Shown here: positions 1 to 6,456 of the stretch, in pieces | Layout: each line of letters begins with the position of its first letter | Numbering within the stretch: position 1 is the stretch's first letter | Notes under the pieces: model-generated | The model's database searches: none | Seen by the model: the letters and a program-made list of their open reading frames with translations, nothing else | What the model was told of the DNA's origin: nothing | Program-made: the position numbers and the translations under genes | Source: an uncultured Roseiflexaceae bacterium | GTDB taxonomy: Bacteria; Chloroflexota; Chloroflexia; Chloroflexales; Roseiflexaceae | Direction of reading: 5' to 3' | Assembly: GCA_903868295.1 (NCBI GenBank) | Contig: CAIPUQ010000373.1 | Span: 1 to 8,254 of the forward strand | Length of the DNA stretch: 8,254 nucleotides

Positions 1-1
1 A

Positions 2-319
2 CTCTCGATCGTATCTGACACGGTTGCCGGAGTATTCGGGCACTTTGAAGCCCGTGCACATCACGCACACAGCATCGTGCAGCGGTGGAACACAAACTAT
101 GCAGCATCAATCGATACGCGGTACGGACGTGCACTCGCGTCTGCGTACGACGATGTGCTGTATTTGTTCGCTATTGTGACCACGCAGTTCCCGCACGGTG
201 CGCCGATCCGAGCATTGACCCAAGCCGAGGGCGCACTGATCTGCGAGGTGTGTCGTGATACACGCCTCGTGTACAAAGACATTATTGATTTGCTAGACGC
301 GTTAGGAGGATTGGAATGA
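2..319 (+). CDS. C-terminal fragment of an unrecognised protein (5' end outside window)
   Basis: The reading frame is open from base 2, the first complete codon, to a TGA stop at 317-319, giving 105 visible residues. A GTG at 77 could serve as a start, but the frame continues upstream without a stop and there is no convincing ribosome site, so I treat this as the end of a longer gene. The visible part looks mainly helical. It has a His-rich stretch (ARAHHAH, about residues 17-23), one CxxC pair (CEVC) in the last third, and an amphipathic C-terminal helix ending in LLDALGGLE. A single CxxC is not enough to claim a metal site. I recognise no family. It is the only plus-strand gene and converges on the tRNA, whose 3' end lies one base beyond this stop. 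No terminator hairpin with a T-run follows the stop. Confidence 0.6.
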   Translation, partial: LSIVSDTVAGVFGHFEARAHHAHSIVQRWNTNYAASIDTRYGRALASAYDDVLYLFAIVTTQFPHGAPIRALTQAEGALICEVCRDTRLVYKDIIDLLDALGGLE

Positions 320-320
320 G

Positions 321-395
321 TGGTGGGCCGGCCTGGATTCGAACCAGGAACCAAGTCGTTATGAGCGACGTGCTCTGCCATTGAGCTACCGGCCC
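321..395 (-). tRNA. tRNA with CAU anticodon (elongator Met, or Ile2 if lysidine-modified)
   Basis: A complete cloverleaf of 75 nt, including an encoded CCA, reads on the minus strand. The acceptor stem is GGGCCGG (395-389) paired with CCGGCCC (331-325), followed by A73 (324) and CCA (323-321). The D-stem is GCTC/GAGC. The anticodon stem is CGTCG/CGACT around loop CTCATAA, with the anticodon CAT at 363-361. The variable loop is TGGTT and the T-arm is CCTGG-TTCGAAT-CCAGG. The top anticodon-stem pair (27-43) is a C-U mismatch. The G1-C72 pair argues against an initiator tRNA, which normally has an unpaired 1-72. Pairs C4-G69 and C5-G68 match determinants reported for E. coli TilS on tRNA-Ile2, so isoleucine identity is a real alternative to methionine. 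The gene lies 39 nt after the stop of the membrane-protein gene and converges on the gene ending at 319. Confidence 0.95.
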
Positions 396-403
396 GCCTG
401 TAT

Positions 404-432
404 ATCGTAGCATGGCGTGTGGCATGATGCAA
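404..432 (-). promoter_or_regulatory. Possible promoter of the CAU tRNA gene
   Basis: On the minus strand, TTGCAT (432-427) is followed by a 17-bp spacer and then TACGAT (409-404), which is preceded by TGC (412-410), an extended -10 arrangement. The -10 box ends 8 nt before the mature tRNA 5' end, so initiation would fall at or just upstream of the tRNA. The -35 is weak (only TTG matches consensus) and the -10 matches 4 of 6. The tRNA could instead be transcribed by readthrough from the operon upstream, because no terminator separates them. This 39-nt gap holds nothing else I can identify. Confidence 0.4.
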
Positions 433-434
433 AT

Positions 435-1904
435 CTAGCAGCCGTTTTTGAGCACGCGACAGCGATCAAAGAACGCTCCGCCGAGTTCCCATAAGCGTTG
501 TGGAAGTGATATCTGCCACTCCCAGAGTTCAGGCCACTGTAACCCACGCCGTACATTTGTGAGTCCGTTAAAAACGGTCCCGTTCAGAATCAGCCCCATG
601 TTCCAGAGAACGAGCAATCCAACAACACAAAGTGCAAACACCGTAGTATACCGTTGTTTGAACATCTGGAGCAGGTATGCGCCACCAACAATAAAGAATG
701 GCGTGCACTCGATGTACCTGCGAAAACCAAACGCACCGCTGAGGTGCCAGGTCGTGCCGAATGCTCCATTGAGCCACACTTGCAGGATGAACGCTGCCAG
801 CATTGGGATGCCGTAGAGCGGATACGCACGGGCAAAGAGCAACATCCCAATGATGCCGAACAACAGAATCGGGCTCCACACCAATGCCCCACGGCTCCAT
901 GCTGGTATGCGAACAGGTTCGTCGACGACACCGCATACTGGTTCTGGGCTTGGGTCAAAATCAATCAGTGTGTCGATTGCATGCGGGCTGCACCAGTTCA
1001 ACTTGCTCGATACCTCTGATGCGGGCGAAGGTTGGCCATTGACGGCCATGTACGCCATGAGCTGCGGGCTCACACAAACCAGCATTGTGGCGCCACACAG
1101 CAGATAGTACTTGATGCTCTGGGATGCGCGTGCAAGAGATGAAGACGGGAATTTCCAAAACTGCAGTATCTCACTCATTGCAGGAATAATCGCAAATAAG
1201 ATCAGTTGCTCCCGCACCAGGAAAAGTCCAGCAAGCGTCGCACCGATTGCCGCCCATGGCTCCCAACGGTCAGGTTTGTCTCGTTGCCACAGCCATGCCC
1301 GTACGAACAATGCGCTCACAAAGAATGCATTTGCGTGCGCAAACGGCATCTGGACCGTCATATAAAACACTAATGGCGTAGCAAGCCAAAACGCCAGCGT
1401 CGACACCGTGCTGTGCCATGGCGGTACCCAGCGTTGGGTCAAGCGGCGCACCATCAAAAGCCCGACGAATGCGTACAACGCAGAGCTATAGCATACCGCC
1501 CGCTGATACGGCCAGCTGTATCCATCTGCTGGGATATGCAACCCAACGCCGACCATATGTGCTCCGCGCAGGAGGACGTCGGCCCCGACGAACCATGGCG
1601 CCCATAGAATAGCTGACCCAATGGGGGCAATGTTGCCGTAGAGATTGGTTTTGGTGCGAATTCGATTCGGTTGGAGCAGGCTTTCATTGATCCCTGATTT
1701 GGGATTCAGTGCAGCAAAGGTACGATATTCGTTCTCGAAGTTAACGTCTTGATCAATCCAGATTGACCGCATCCAAGCGTAGTATTGCACTTCGTCGGTT
1801 GCATACACACGTGGGAACGAGATGACCAGGGAGAAAACGAAGAGAACGCCGAGCAAAAATTGCCCGGCGTCTCGTTTGTACATGTTGCGAATCGTTGCGT
1901 ACAT
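435..1904 (-). CDS. Polytopic GT-C-like membrane protein, putative glycosyltransferase
   Basis: 489 residues with about ten hydrophobic segments, including residues 15-34, 92-110, 140-152, 168-182, 190-206, 217-240, 266-286, 338-358, 362-378, 400-414 and 421-440. The first extracytoplasmic loop, just after the first segment, carries an acidic pair (D37 E38) followed by an aromatic and acidic stretch around residues 40-60. Members of the GT-C fold, which use polyprenyl-phosphate sugars, typically place catalytic acidic residues in this loop. Near the C-terminus the segment FGFRRYIECTPFF (392-404) matches, from memory, a conserved part of a large Chloroflexota family of uncharacterised membrane proteins. 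The ATG start lies 8 nt after the stop of the secreted-protein gene and has no Shine-Dalgarno sequence, so translation is probably coupled; M8 is an alternative start. The donor and acceptor sugars cannot be read from the sequence. It could also be a non-catalytic relative of the transferases. Confidence 0.75.
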   Translation of the reverse strand: MYATIRNMYKRDAGQFLLGVLFVFSLVISFPRVYATDEVQYYAWMRSIWIDQDVNFENEYRTFAALNPKSGINESLLQPNRIRTKTNLYGNIAPIGSAILWAPWFVGADVLLRGAHMVGVGLHIPADGYSWPYQRAVCYSSALYAFVGLLMVRRLTQRWVPPWHSTVSTLAFWLATPLVFYMTVQMPFAHANAFFVSALFVRAWLWQRDKPDRWEPWAAIGATLAGLFLVREQLILFAIIPAMSEILQFWKFPSSSLARASQSIKYYLLCGATMLVCVSPQLMAYMAVNGQPSPASEVSSKLNWCSPHAIDTLIDFDPSPEPVCGVVDEPVRIPAWSRGALVWSPILLFGIIGMLLFARAYPLYGIPMLAAFILQVWLNGAFGTTWHLSGAFGFRRYIECTPFFIVGGAYLLQMFKQRYTTVFALCVVGLLVLWNMGLILNGTVFNGLTNVRRGLQWPELWEWQISLPQRLWELGGAFFDRCRVLKNGC

Positions 1905-1912
1905 GGAGTGTC

Positions 1913-4318
1913 TCAGCGTTGTACGCGAATAAAGGGAACAAAGAGCGTGTTGGCGGTGGCTGCAACGGTGGTTTCGAATGAAATTGTCGAGGTAGTCGGA
2001 TTCCCAGCTCCATCCAAGAATTTGATGTACGTCTTGTAGTACTCATTCCCGGTGGTTATTGCAGGAGCATCGAGACCGTCTTGGAGATTCCAACTGAATG
2101 TCGTGTAGGTTGGTGTGTTGACTGCTGCCCATCGCAATGCGGTGTCTGTCTCGAGCGGGCACGAACCGGGAGCCGTACAGACTGCATTTGCAACCCAGAC
2201 GCCCCAGTACTGCGTTGACCCGCTGCCCACAAATAGATCGTCGGTGACTGATCCGCCTGCAAGGGTGACGGTGCCATCGTATGCGCCGGCAGATGCGGTG
2301 AACGTTGCAGTAGGCGCCGATGCAATGCTCGGTGCGGTGTTATCGAACACGAGTCCGTCTAAGACGCGATTCTCGATGTTGCCGGCACCGTCGGTCAATG
2401 CTACGGTGACTCCCACGTTGTTTGGTTTGGTTATGTCGGTGCTGTTGCTGAGGATAACCGATTGATTTGACCCAATCATACCTTGGTCGAATGTGAACGT
2501 GCGTTCGTTGATTTTGTACGACTCGAGGCCTGATGGGTCTGTCACAGCGGTGACGGTGAATCGCCCTACCATCGAACGGACATAGCCACTGTCCGTGTAG
2601 GACGATCCACCCATTGAAAGTGTGTCGCTAAACCGTTGGACGTTATAGGGTGATGTCAGGGTCGTGGTGGCACCGACCGTTGCTACAATATCGGTGGTTA
2701 CTTTGACAGATTTCCAGCTTGATACAGCTTTTTTGGCCGAATCAAACATCCGCACGTGCACATAACTACTGGCATTCGGCGTAAGTCCAGATACCGAAAT
2801 AGCTGGATTATCGAGATTGAATGCTTTGTAGTCTGCAGACGTGAGGGCAGCGCTTGGTGCCGTAGCGGTTGTGGTGACTTTCGCTGCATAAAACTTCGCA
2901 GTACAGTCTGTGCTGACGTATACGATACCCGATGCAGTGGTTTTGTTGATGCTGGCTGCGCCGTCTTCGATGACAACCGTTGGTGTACACGTGTTCAGTG
3001 CGACATTGAAGTTGCCGGTGTGCGTCGTCCAGATAATATCTGCACCGTTCGGTTTAAAGGTAACCACAAACACACTCAGACGGACACCAGATTGATAGGG
3101 GGTGAAAAGTACTGCTGGTTTGCTGTACTCGGTATTGGTGACATTGTACCCACTGTCATTCCATTTCCCGCCAGCATAATTCGCAAGCACCAATGATTGC
3201 TTCAGTCCGTTGGTACCAGCAAAATACGCATTGCCTCCCATATCAGCGGCAATCCCAGTCCCGCTCACATCTTTGCCATTGAAGGCACTGATGCGCTCTG
3301 GGTAAAGTGGGCCATTGAATCCCATCCACTTTTTCTGTGAGGTGTTGTACTTCATGCCATACACCATGCGAGTACCGGTGCCACTTTCGCCTGCGCCATA
3401 AGACATATACAAGTTGCCATCTGCACCGAGGCGCGCAGACGGATAGAAGCAGCCATAGGGAATCGTCAGGAGGCTGTTGCGATCGCACGGGATCAAATCA
3501 ACATTTCCTGCTTTCTTCGAGACAGCTCCGACAAAATCCATGGTGTTTGGATTGAGTATGACATGGCCGCCGGTAAATTTCGGGTATGTGTGTTCGAATG
3601 AACCAGCAACGTAGAATGTGCCGTCTGGTAGTCCTTCGGCTGAGTCATTCGCAGAGTACGCGGGTCCGTATGCAGCCATGCTAGAGAAGCTTTGCCACGT
3701 TGCACTCGAGCTCCCACCGCGCTGTATCGCAGCAATCGGCAATACCGCATATTTGCTGAATAACTTGGCACCAGCAACAAAAGTTGCCGCCATCACAAGG
3801 ACGTGTTTTTCGGTGACCGCCATGCCGCCATGGGTGATATTCGAGGAAAGTCCCGAAATATTGGTTGCCTTCATACCGGCGAACGGCGTCTTGACTGGGG
3901 CATTGGCAGGAATGAAAATGGTGCGAAACCCGCTCCCGTTGATTTTGCCGATGTATACATTGCCTGACTTGTCGGTACGCGCAATCGGAGGTGTCACCAA
4001 TGCTGACAACGACGTGTACGACTCGGTATCTCTGTATGTCGCAATGATTTTGCAGGTAGGGGTATTTGGATCAACCACAAGGATGACAATTTGTGCTTTG
4101 TTCCGCAGGTTCGACTCAGCTGTACCACCTGCATCTGCAAGGGCAACATAAATCAACCCGTTCCCACTGAGTGTGGCTGCAACCGTGTAACTAAAGCCGC
4201 TGGATAACTTACAGGTTGTGGCATTGCTCATTGCTGCCGAAGCACTATCCTGAGGGATAAGTAAAATGCTTGCGCATAGAGACACGATTGTCATGAGCCT
4301 GAGTATGGTCTTGTACAT
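1913..4318 (-). CDS. Secreted beta-propeller and Ig-like surface protein with C-terminal hydrophobic tail
   Basis: 801 residues. A signal peptide is clear at 1-28: K3 and R7, hydrophobic core 8-22, and a likely cut after the A-S-A ending at A28. Residues 50-435 carry seven recurrences, about 60 residues apart, of a GN-x-Y-hydrophobic-x-G pattern or a weaker form of it (Y57, Y122, L174, Y236, Y304, Y365, I429), the spacing of blades in a seven-bladed beta-propeller. Three beta-rich Ig/FN3-like domains follow (about 447-545, 553-665, 671-786). The last two each contain DGAGN (643-647, 769-773), and the second ends in DNTAP (659-663), typical of bacterial Ig repeats. The tail ends LFVPFIRVQR. 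Cysteines outside the signal peptide are few and could pair (36/89, 278/290, 444/472, 714/720). No catalytic motif is visible, so a structural, adhesive or glycan-binding surface role is likely. AAGGG at 4329-4325 lies 6 nt before the ATG, which supports this start. It heads a bicistron with the membrane protein. Confidence 0.85.
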   Translation of the reverse strand: MYKTILRLMTIVSLCASILLIPQDSASAAMSNATTCKLSSGFSYTVAATLSGNGLIYVALADAGGTAESNLRNKAQIVILVVDPNTPTCKIIATYRDTESYTSLSALVTPPIARTDKSGNVYIGKINGSGFRTIFIPANAPVKTPFAGMKATNISGLSSNITHGGMAVTEKHVLVMAATFVAGAKLFSKYAVLPIAAIQRGGSSSATWQSFSSMAAYGPAYSANDSAEGLPDGTFYVAGSFEHTYPKFTGGHVILNPNTMDFVGAVSKKAGNVDLIPCDRNSLLTIPYGCFYPSARLGADGNLYMSYGAGESGTGTRMVYGMKYNTSQKKWMGFNGPLYPERISAFNGKDVSGTGIAADMGGNAYFAGTNGLKQSLVLANYAGGKWNDSGYNVTNTEYSKPAVLFTPYQSGVRLSVFVVTFKPNGADIIWTTHTGNFNVALNTCTPTVVIEDGAASINKTTASGIVYVSTDCTAKFYAAKVTTTATAPSAALTSADYKAFNLDNPAISVSGLTPNASSYVHVRMFDSAKKAVSSWKSVKVTTDIVATVGATTTLTSPYNVQRFSDTLSMGGSSYTDSGYVRSMVGRFTVTAVTDPSGLESYKINERTFTFDQGMIGSNQSVILSNSTDITKPNNVGVTVALTDGAGNIENRVLDGLVFDNTAPSIASAPTATFTASAGAYDGTVTLAGGSVTDDLFVGSGSTQYWGVWVANAVCTAPGSCPLETDTALRWAAVNTPTYTTFSWNLQDGLDAPAITTGNEYYKTYIKFLDGAGNPTTSTISFETTVAATANTLFVPFIRVQR

Positions 4319-4324
4319 AGTGCA

Positions 4325-4329
4325 CCCTT
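4325..4329 (-). promoter_or_regulatory. Ribosome binding site of the secreted-protein gene
   Basis: AAGGG on the minus strand, 6 nt before the ATG at 4318. It is one of only two good Shine-Dalgarno sequences in the window and fixes the start that produces a complete signal peptide. Confidence 0.7.
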
Positions 4330-4347
4330 ATTCGTTTATCTGCATGT

Positions 4348-4376
4348 ATTATAGTCCGACATACTGTCGTAATCAA
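4348..4376 (-). promoter_or_regulatory. Sigma-70-type promoter of the secreted protein / membrane protein operon
   Basis: On the minus strand, a perfect -10 box TATAAT (4353-4348) sits 17 bp downstream of TTGATT (4376-4371), which matches the -35 consensus at its first four bases. Initiation about 7 nt past the -10 would fall near 4341, leaving a leader of roughly 22 nt that contains the AAGGG ribosome site. This is the best promoter I can see in the window. It sits in the gap between the polysaccharide operon and the bicistron, so the two groups can be expressed independently. Confidence 0.72.
4357..4369. promoter_or_regulatory. Dyad CGACA-TAC-TGTCG inside the promoter spacer, possible operator
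   Basis: A perfect inverted repeat with 5-bp arms and a 3-nt centre occupies the middle of the 17-bp spacer between the -10 (4348-4353) and -35 (4371-4376) boxes. A regulator bound here would cover the promoter and could repress it. Its core ACATACT recurs in opposite orientation in the second dyad at 4391-4405. The arms are short, so chance is possible; no regulator gene lies in the window. Confidence 0.3.
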
Positions 4377-4390
4377 TACCGAGGGGTGAA

Positions 4391-4405
4391 GAGTATGTGA
4401 TACTC
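4391..4405. promoter_or_regulatory. Dyad GAGTAT-GTG-ATACTC upstream of the promoter
   Basis: A perfect inverted repeat with 6-bp arms and a 3-nt loop, centred roughly 57 bp upstream of the predicted start site of the 801-residue protein gene. It also lies 32 nt past the stop of the methyltransferase gene. As a terminator for that gene it would be poor: the stem is short and AT-rich and the minus-strand sequence after it (TTCACCCC) has no T-run. Its position and its shared AGTATGT core with the spacer dyad fit a second operator or an activator site better. Confidence 0.3.
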
Positions 4406-4436
4406 GACTAATAGACGTGCGCATGGGGTAATTCGT

Positions 4437-5228
4437 TCAATGTGTAGATTTTTTGAGCGCAATGAGGATCATGGAACGTGTTTTCCAGAGCAGTGCAGTG
4501 ACGAGTGCAATAGCCGATTTGACCAGCCAGCGGTGCGGCGCGCGCACGAATCGTGCCCACTCGATGCCGACCGGCTCGTAGGCTGCATGATATTCTTCTG
4601 ATACGACGTCGTAGTGCGAGGCTTTTGCCATCCAGGCAAGTTGCTTCATTCCAAAAAGACGGCTGTGCGTGTAATAGCGCGCATCACTGCGTAATGTGGC
4701 CCAACGCTCAAATTCGTCGGTATGGTCAAACGGAAGCCACAAGAGGACGTCAAACAATGTGCGCATCCGGCTTTTGAAATAAAACTGGTTTGGTGTACTG
4801 ATGATCAGATGTCCACCCGGCACGAGGAGTGTGGCGAATTGTTCGAGAGCCGCCAAAGGTGGGTTCGCGAGGTGTTCTATCACCTCAGAAAAGATGATGA
4901 TATCGAACATTCCCGGTGAGTACGGTGGTTCTTCGGTGTCGATGTTCCAGCGACGGACCTCGACGTCGAGTCGTTCCCACACCTCCGCACGATGTTCAGG
5001 AAAGATATCGGTTCCATACACTTCATATCCTGCGTTGACCAGCATTTCGGTGAATTGACCAGGGTTCACCCCGATTTCGAGTACCCGTTTGCCCGGCAAT
5101 GAAAGAACCATCGCCAAAATCGCCGCAAAACGGATTTTGTGATAACGGTAGTATTCGGGTTTGTTTGATTGGCTTGTTGCAGCGTATTGGGCAACAATTG
5201 ACTGTGCCTGTTGCTTTCGGTCATGCAT
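4437..5228 (-). CDS. Class I SAM-dependent methyltransferase
   Basis: 263 residues from the ATG at 5228, which overlaps the stop of the upstream glycosyltransferase by 8 nt (ATGCATGA). A TTG at 5303 would add 25 residues but overlap that gene by 83 nt, so I reject it. The Rossmann-like core is clear: motif I VLEIGVNPGQF (49-59), acidic strand-2 end YGTD (71-74), FDIIIFSEVIEHL (108-120) at motif IV and VPGGHLIISTPNQF (136-149) at the following strands. In motif I, Asn55 replaces the usual second glycine of ExGxGxG. The C-terminal part has a hydrophobic stretch (about 234-258, WLVKSAIALVTALLW then MILIAL) that could hold the enzyme at the membrane. The relatives are broad (Methyltransf_11/23 type), so the substrate is not readable. 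As the last gene of a glycosyltransferase operon, it probably methylates a sugar or glycan end. Confidence 0.85.
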   Translation of the reverse strand: MHDRKQQAQSIVAQYAATSQSNKPEYYRYHKIRFAAILAMVLSLPGKRVLEIGVNPGQFTEMLVNAGYEVYGTDIFPEHRAEVWERLDVEVRRWNIDTEEPPYSPGMFDIIIFSEVIEHLANPPLAALEQFATLLVPGGHLIISTPNQFYFKSRMRTLFDVLLWLPFDHTDEFERWATLRSDARYYTHSRLFGMKQLAWMAKASHYDVVSEEYHAAYEPVGIEWARFVRAPHRWLVKSAIALVTALLWKTRSMILIALKKSTH

Positions 5229-6456
5229 TGCGGTGTTCACTGACTGCTGTGCGGCAAACCGCAATGAGGCGGGTGGCGCGATTCTGATAGGTATGTGGTG
5301 CAACAGCGGTAAGCCCGCGTGCTGCGATATCTGCCCGAATACTGGGGTTGGTAATCAATGCGGCTAATTGTGCAGTTAACGCCGTCACACTCCCGCGTGC
5401 GAACACCGCTGCGCCATCGGCCCCGATGATTTCGCGCAGTGACTGCATTTCCGGGCAAACGACGACGCGCCCGGTAGCCATGTATTCGAACAGCTTGAGG
5501 GGTGAGGCAGTCTCGTCGGTGACCGTATCAGGGATAACAAGGATATCACTCGCCGCAAGAAATTGTGCGACCACAGGTTGCGATTGGACTCCTGTGAAGA
5601 CAACCCGCTGCTGGATGCCGAGTGCGCTGCACTGTTGCGTCAATGCTGCGACTTCTTGGGGGCGACCTCCAACGAAATAGAGCCATGTGTTTGATTTTTG
5701 TTCGTCTGGGAGCTGTGCATACGCCTCGACCAAGAGTTCCAGACGACGGTATGCAAAGGTCAACCCCGCATAACAAATCATCGTGATCTCGGGTGGGATG
5801 TTAAGGCTACTCCGTGCACTCTGCTGGTCAGTTGGATGGTAGATACTGGCGTTGTATGCATCGGGCAGGATGTCGACTGCATGGGTATTGCGTAACCCTT
5901 GGCTGTGGAGGATTGTCCGAAACGTGCTGGTCAACGACACGAGACGCGTCGGTTGGCTCAAGGTGACTTGGTCAATGCGTTCGACAAGCCGGGCAGCCCA
6001 TTGTTCTTTTGGGCGCGAATGATTGGTCGATTCGAGATGATGGACCTCATAAACGACTTTGGCACCCAATAGGCGTGGAGCCCACTGCGAGAACCAGAAT
6101 GCACAAATGACTTCACGCACATAGACCACATCGGTCCGTGTGCCGCGGGATGCCTGTACCCAGAGCAGCACCAAGACAATCCAAGCAAAAACCGTGCGCT
6201 CGGCATAATACCAGAGCGTCGACTTGTACAGACGAGACAACCGACCGATACCGATCCGGGGAATGTAGGTAACCCCCAAGCCGTCGAACGGATTTGATTC
6301 AGAGGTCATCCGTGGGATGATGATTTGGAGATCTCGGTGTTGGGCGCGCAGTTCACGTAACGTCGAGTACGTCTGTACCGCGTTGGCAGATCCGAGGGTC
6401 AAACTCGTCGGATAGGCAACATAACAAATGCGCATTGGTGCTTGCTGTTGTGTCAT
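5221..6456 (-). CDS. GT4-like glycosyltransferase (second in operon)
   Basis: 411 residues. I take the ATG at 6456 because it forms an ATGA overlap with the stop of the preceding glycosyltransferase; an ATG at 6528 would run deep into that gene. The protein has the two Rossmann-like domains of the GT-B fold. The N-terminal acceptor domain opens with MRICYVAYP (8-16), then a glycine-containing loop with SANAVQ (23-28); YEVHHLES (136-143) lies later in the domain. The C-terminal donor domain contains ICYAGLTFAYRRLELLVEA (227-245), the FTGV strand (287-290) and SPLKLFEYMATGR (318-330). The usual GT4 EX7E pair is incomplete: E324 is present, but the aligned first position is T316, next to E315. 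A hydrophobic segment at 90-101 (FAWIVLVLLWVQ) may be a membrane-contact helix. It most likely adds one sugar to a lipid-linked glycan at the cytoplasmic face; donor and linkage are not predictable. Confidence 0.88.
   Translation of the reverse strand: MTQQQAPMRICYVAYPTSLTLGSANAVQTYSTLRELRAQHRDLQIIIPRMTSESNPFDGLGVTYIPRIGIGRLSRLYKSTLWYYAERTVFAWIVLVLLWVQASRGTRTDVVYVREVICAFWFSQWAPRLLGAKVVYEVHHLESTNHSRPKEQWAARLVERIDQVTLSQPTRLVSLTSTFRTILHSQGLRNTHAVDILPDAYNASIYHPTDQQSARSSLNIPPEITMICYAGLTFAYRRLELLVEAYAQLPDEQKSNTWLYFVGGRPQEVAALTQQCSALGIQQRVVFTGVQSQPVVAQFLAASDILVIPDTVTDETASPLKLFEYMATGRVVVCPEMQSLREIIGADGAAVFARGSVTALTAQLAALITNPSIRADIAARGLTAVAPHTYQNRATRLIAVCRTAVSEHRNA

Noticed and set aside
97..432. Minus-strand 111-codon open frame
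   Set aside because: It runs straight through the tRNA and the antisense of the 2-319 gene. Its MAEHVAHNDLVPGSNPGRP segment is the typical false translation of a tRNA gene.
448..1365. Several plus-strand open frames antisense to the membrane protein
   Set aside because: Overlapping shadows of a long, clearly hydrophobic membrane-protein frame; none has a plausible start or family features.
3618..4151. Plus-strand 177-codon open frame antisense to the secreted protein
   Set aside because: No ribosome site or recognisable domain, and the opposite frame has a signal peptide, domain motifs, a promoter and a ribosome site.
4391..4405. Rho-independent terminator for the polysaccharide operon
   Set aside because: A 6-bp AT-rich stem without a following T-run; readthrough or Rho-dependent termination is as likely.
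5229..5303. Upstream TTG start for the distal methyltransferase
   Set aside because: It would overlap the preceding glycosyltransferase by 83 nt and has no ribosome site. The ATG at 5228 overlaps by only 8 nt and gives a normal-length protein.
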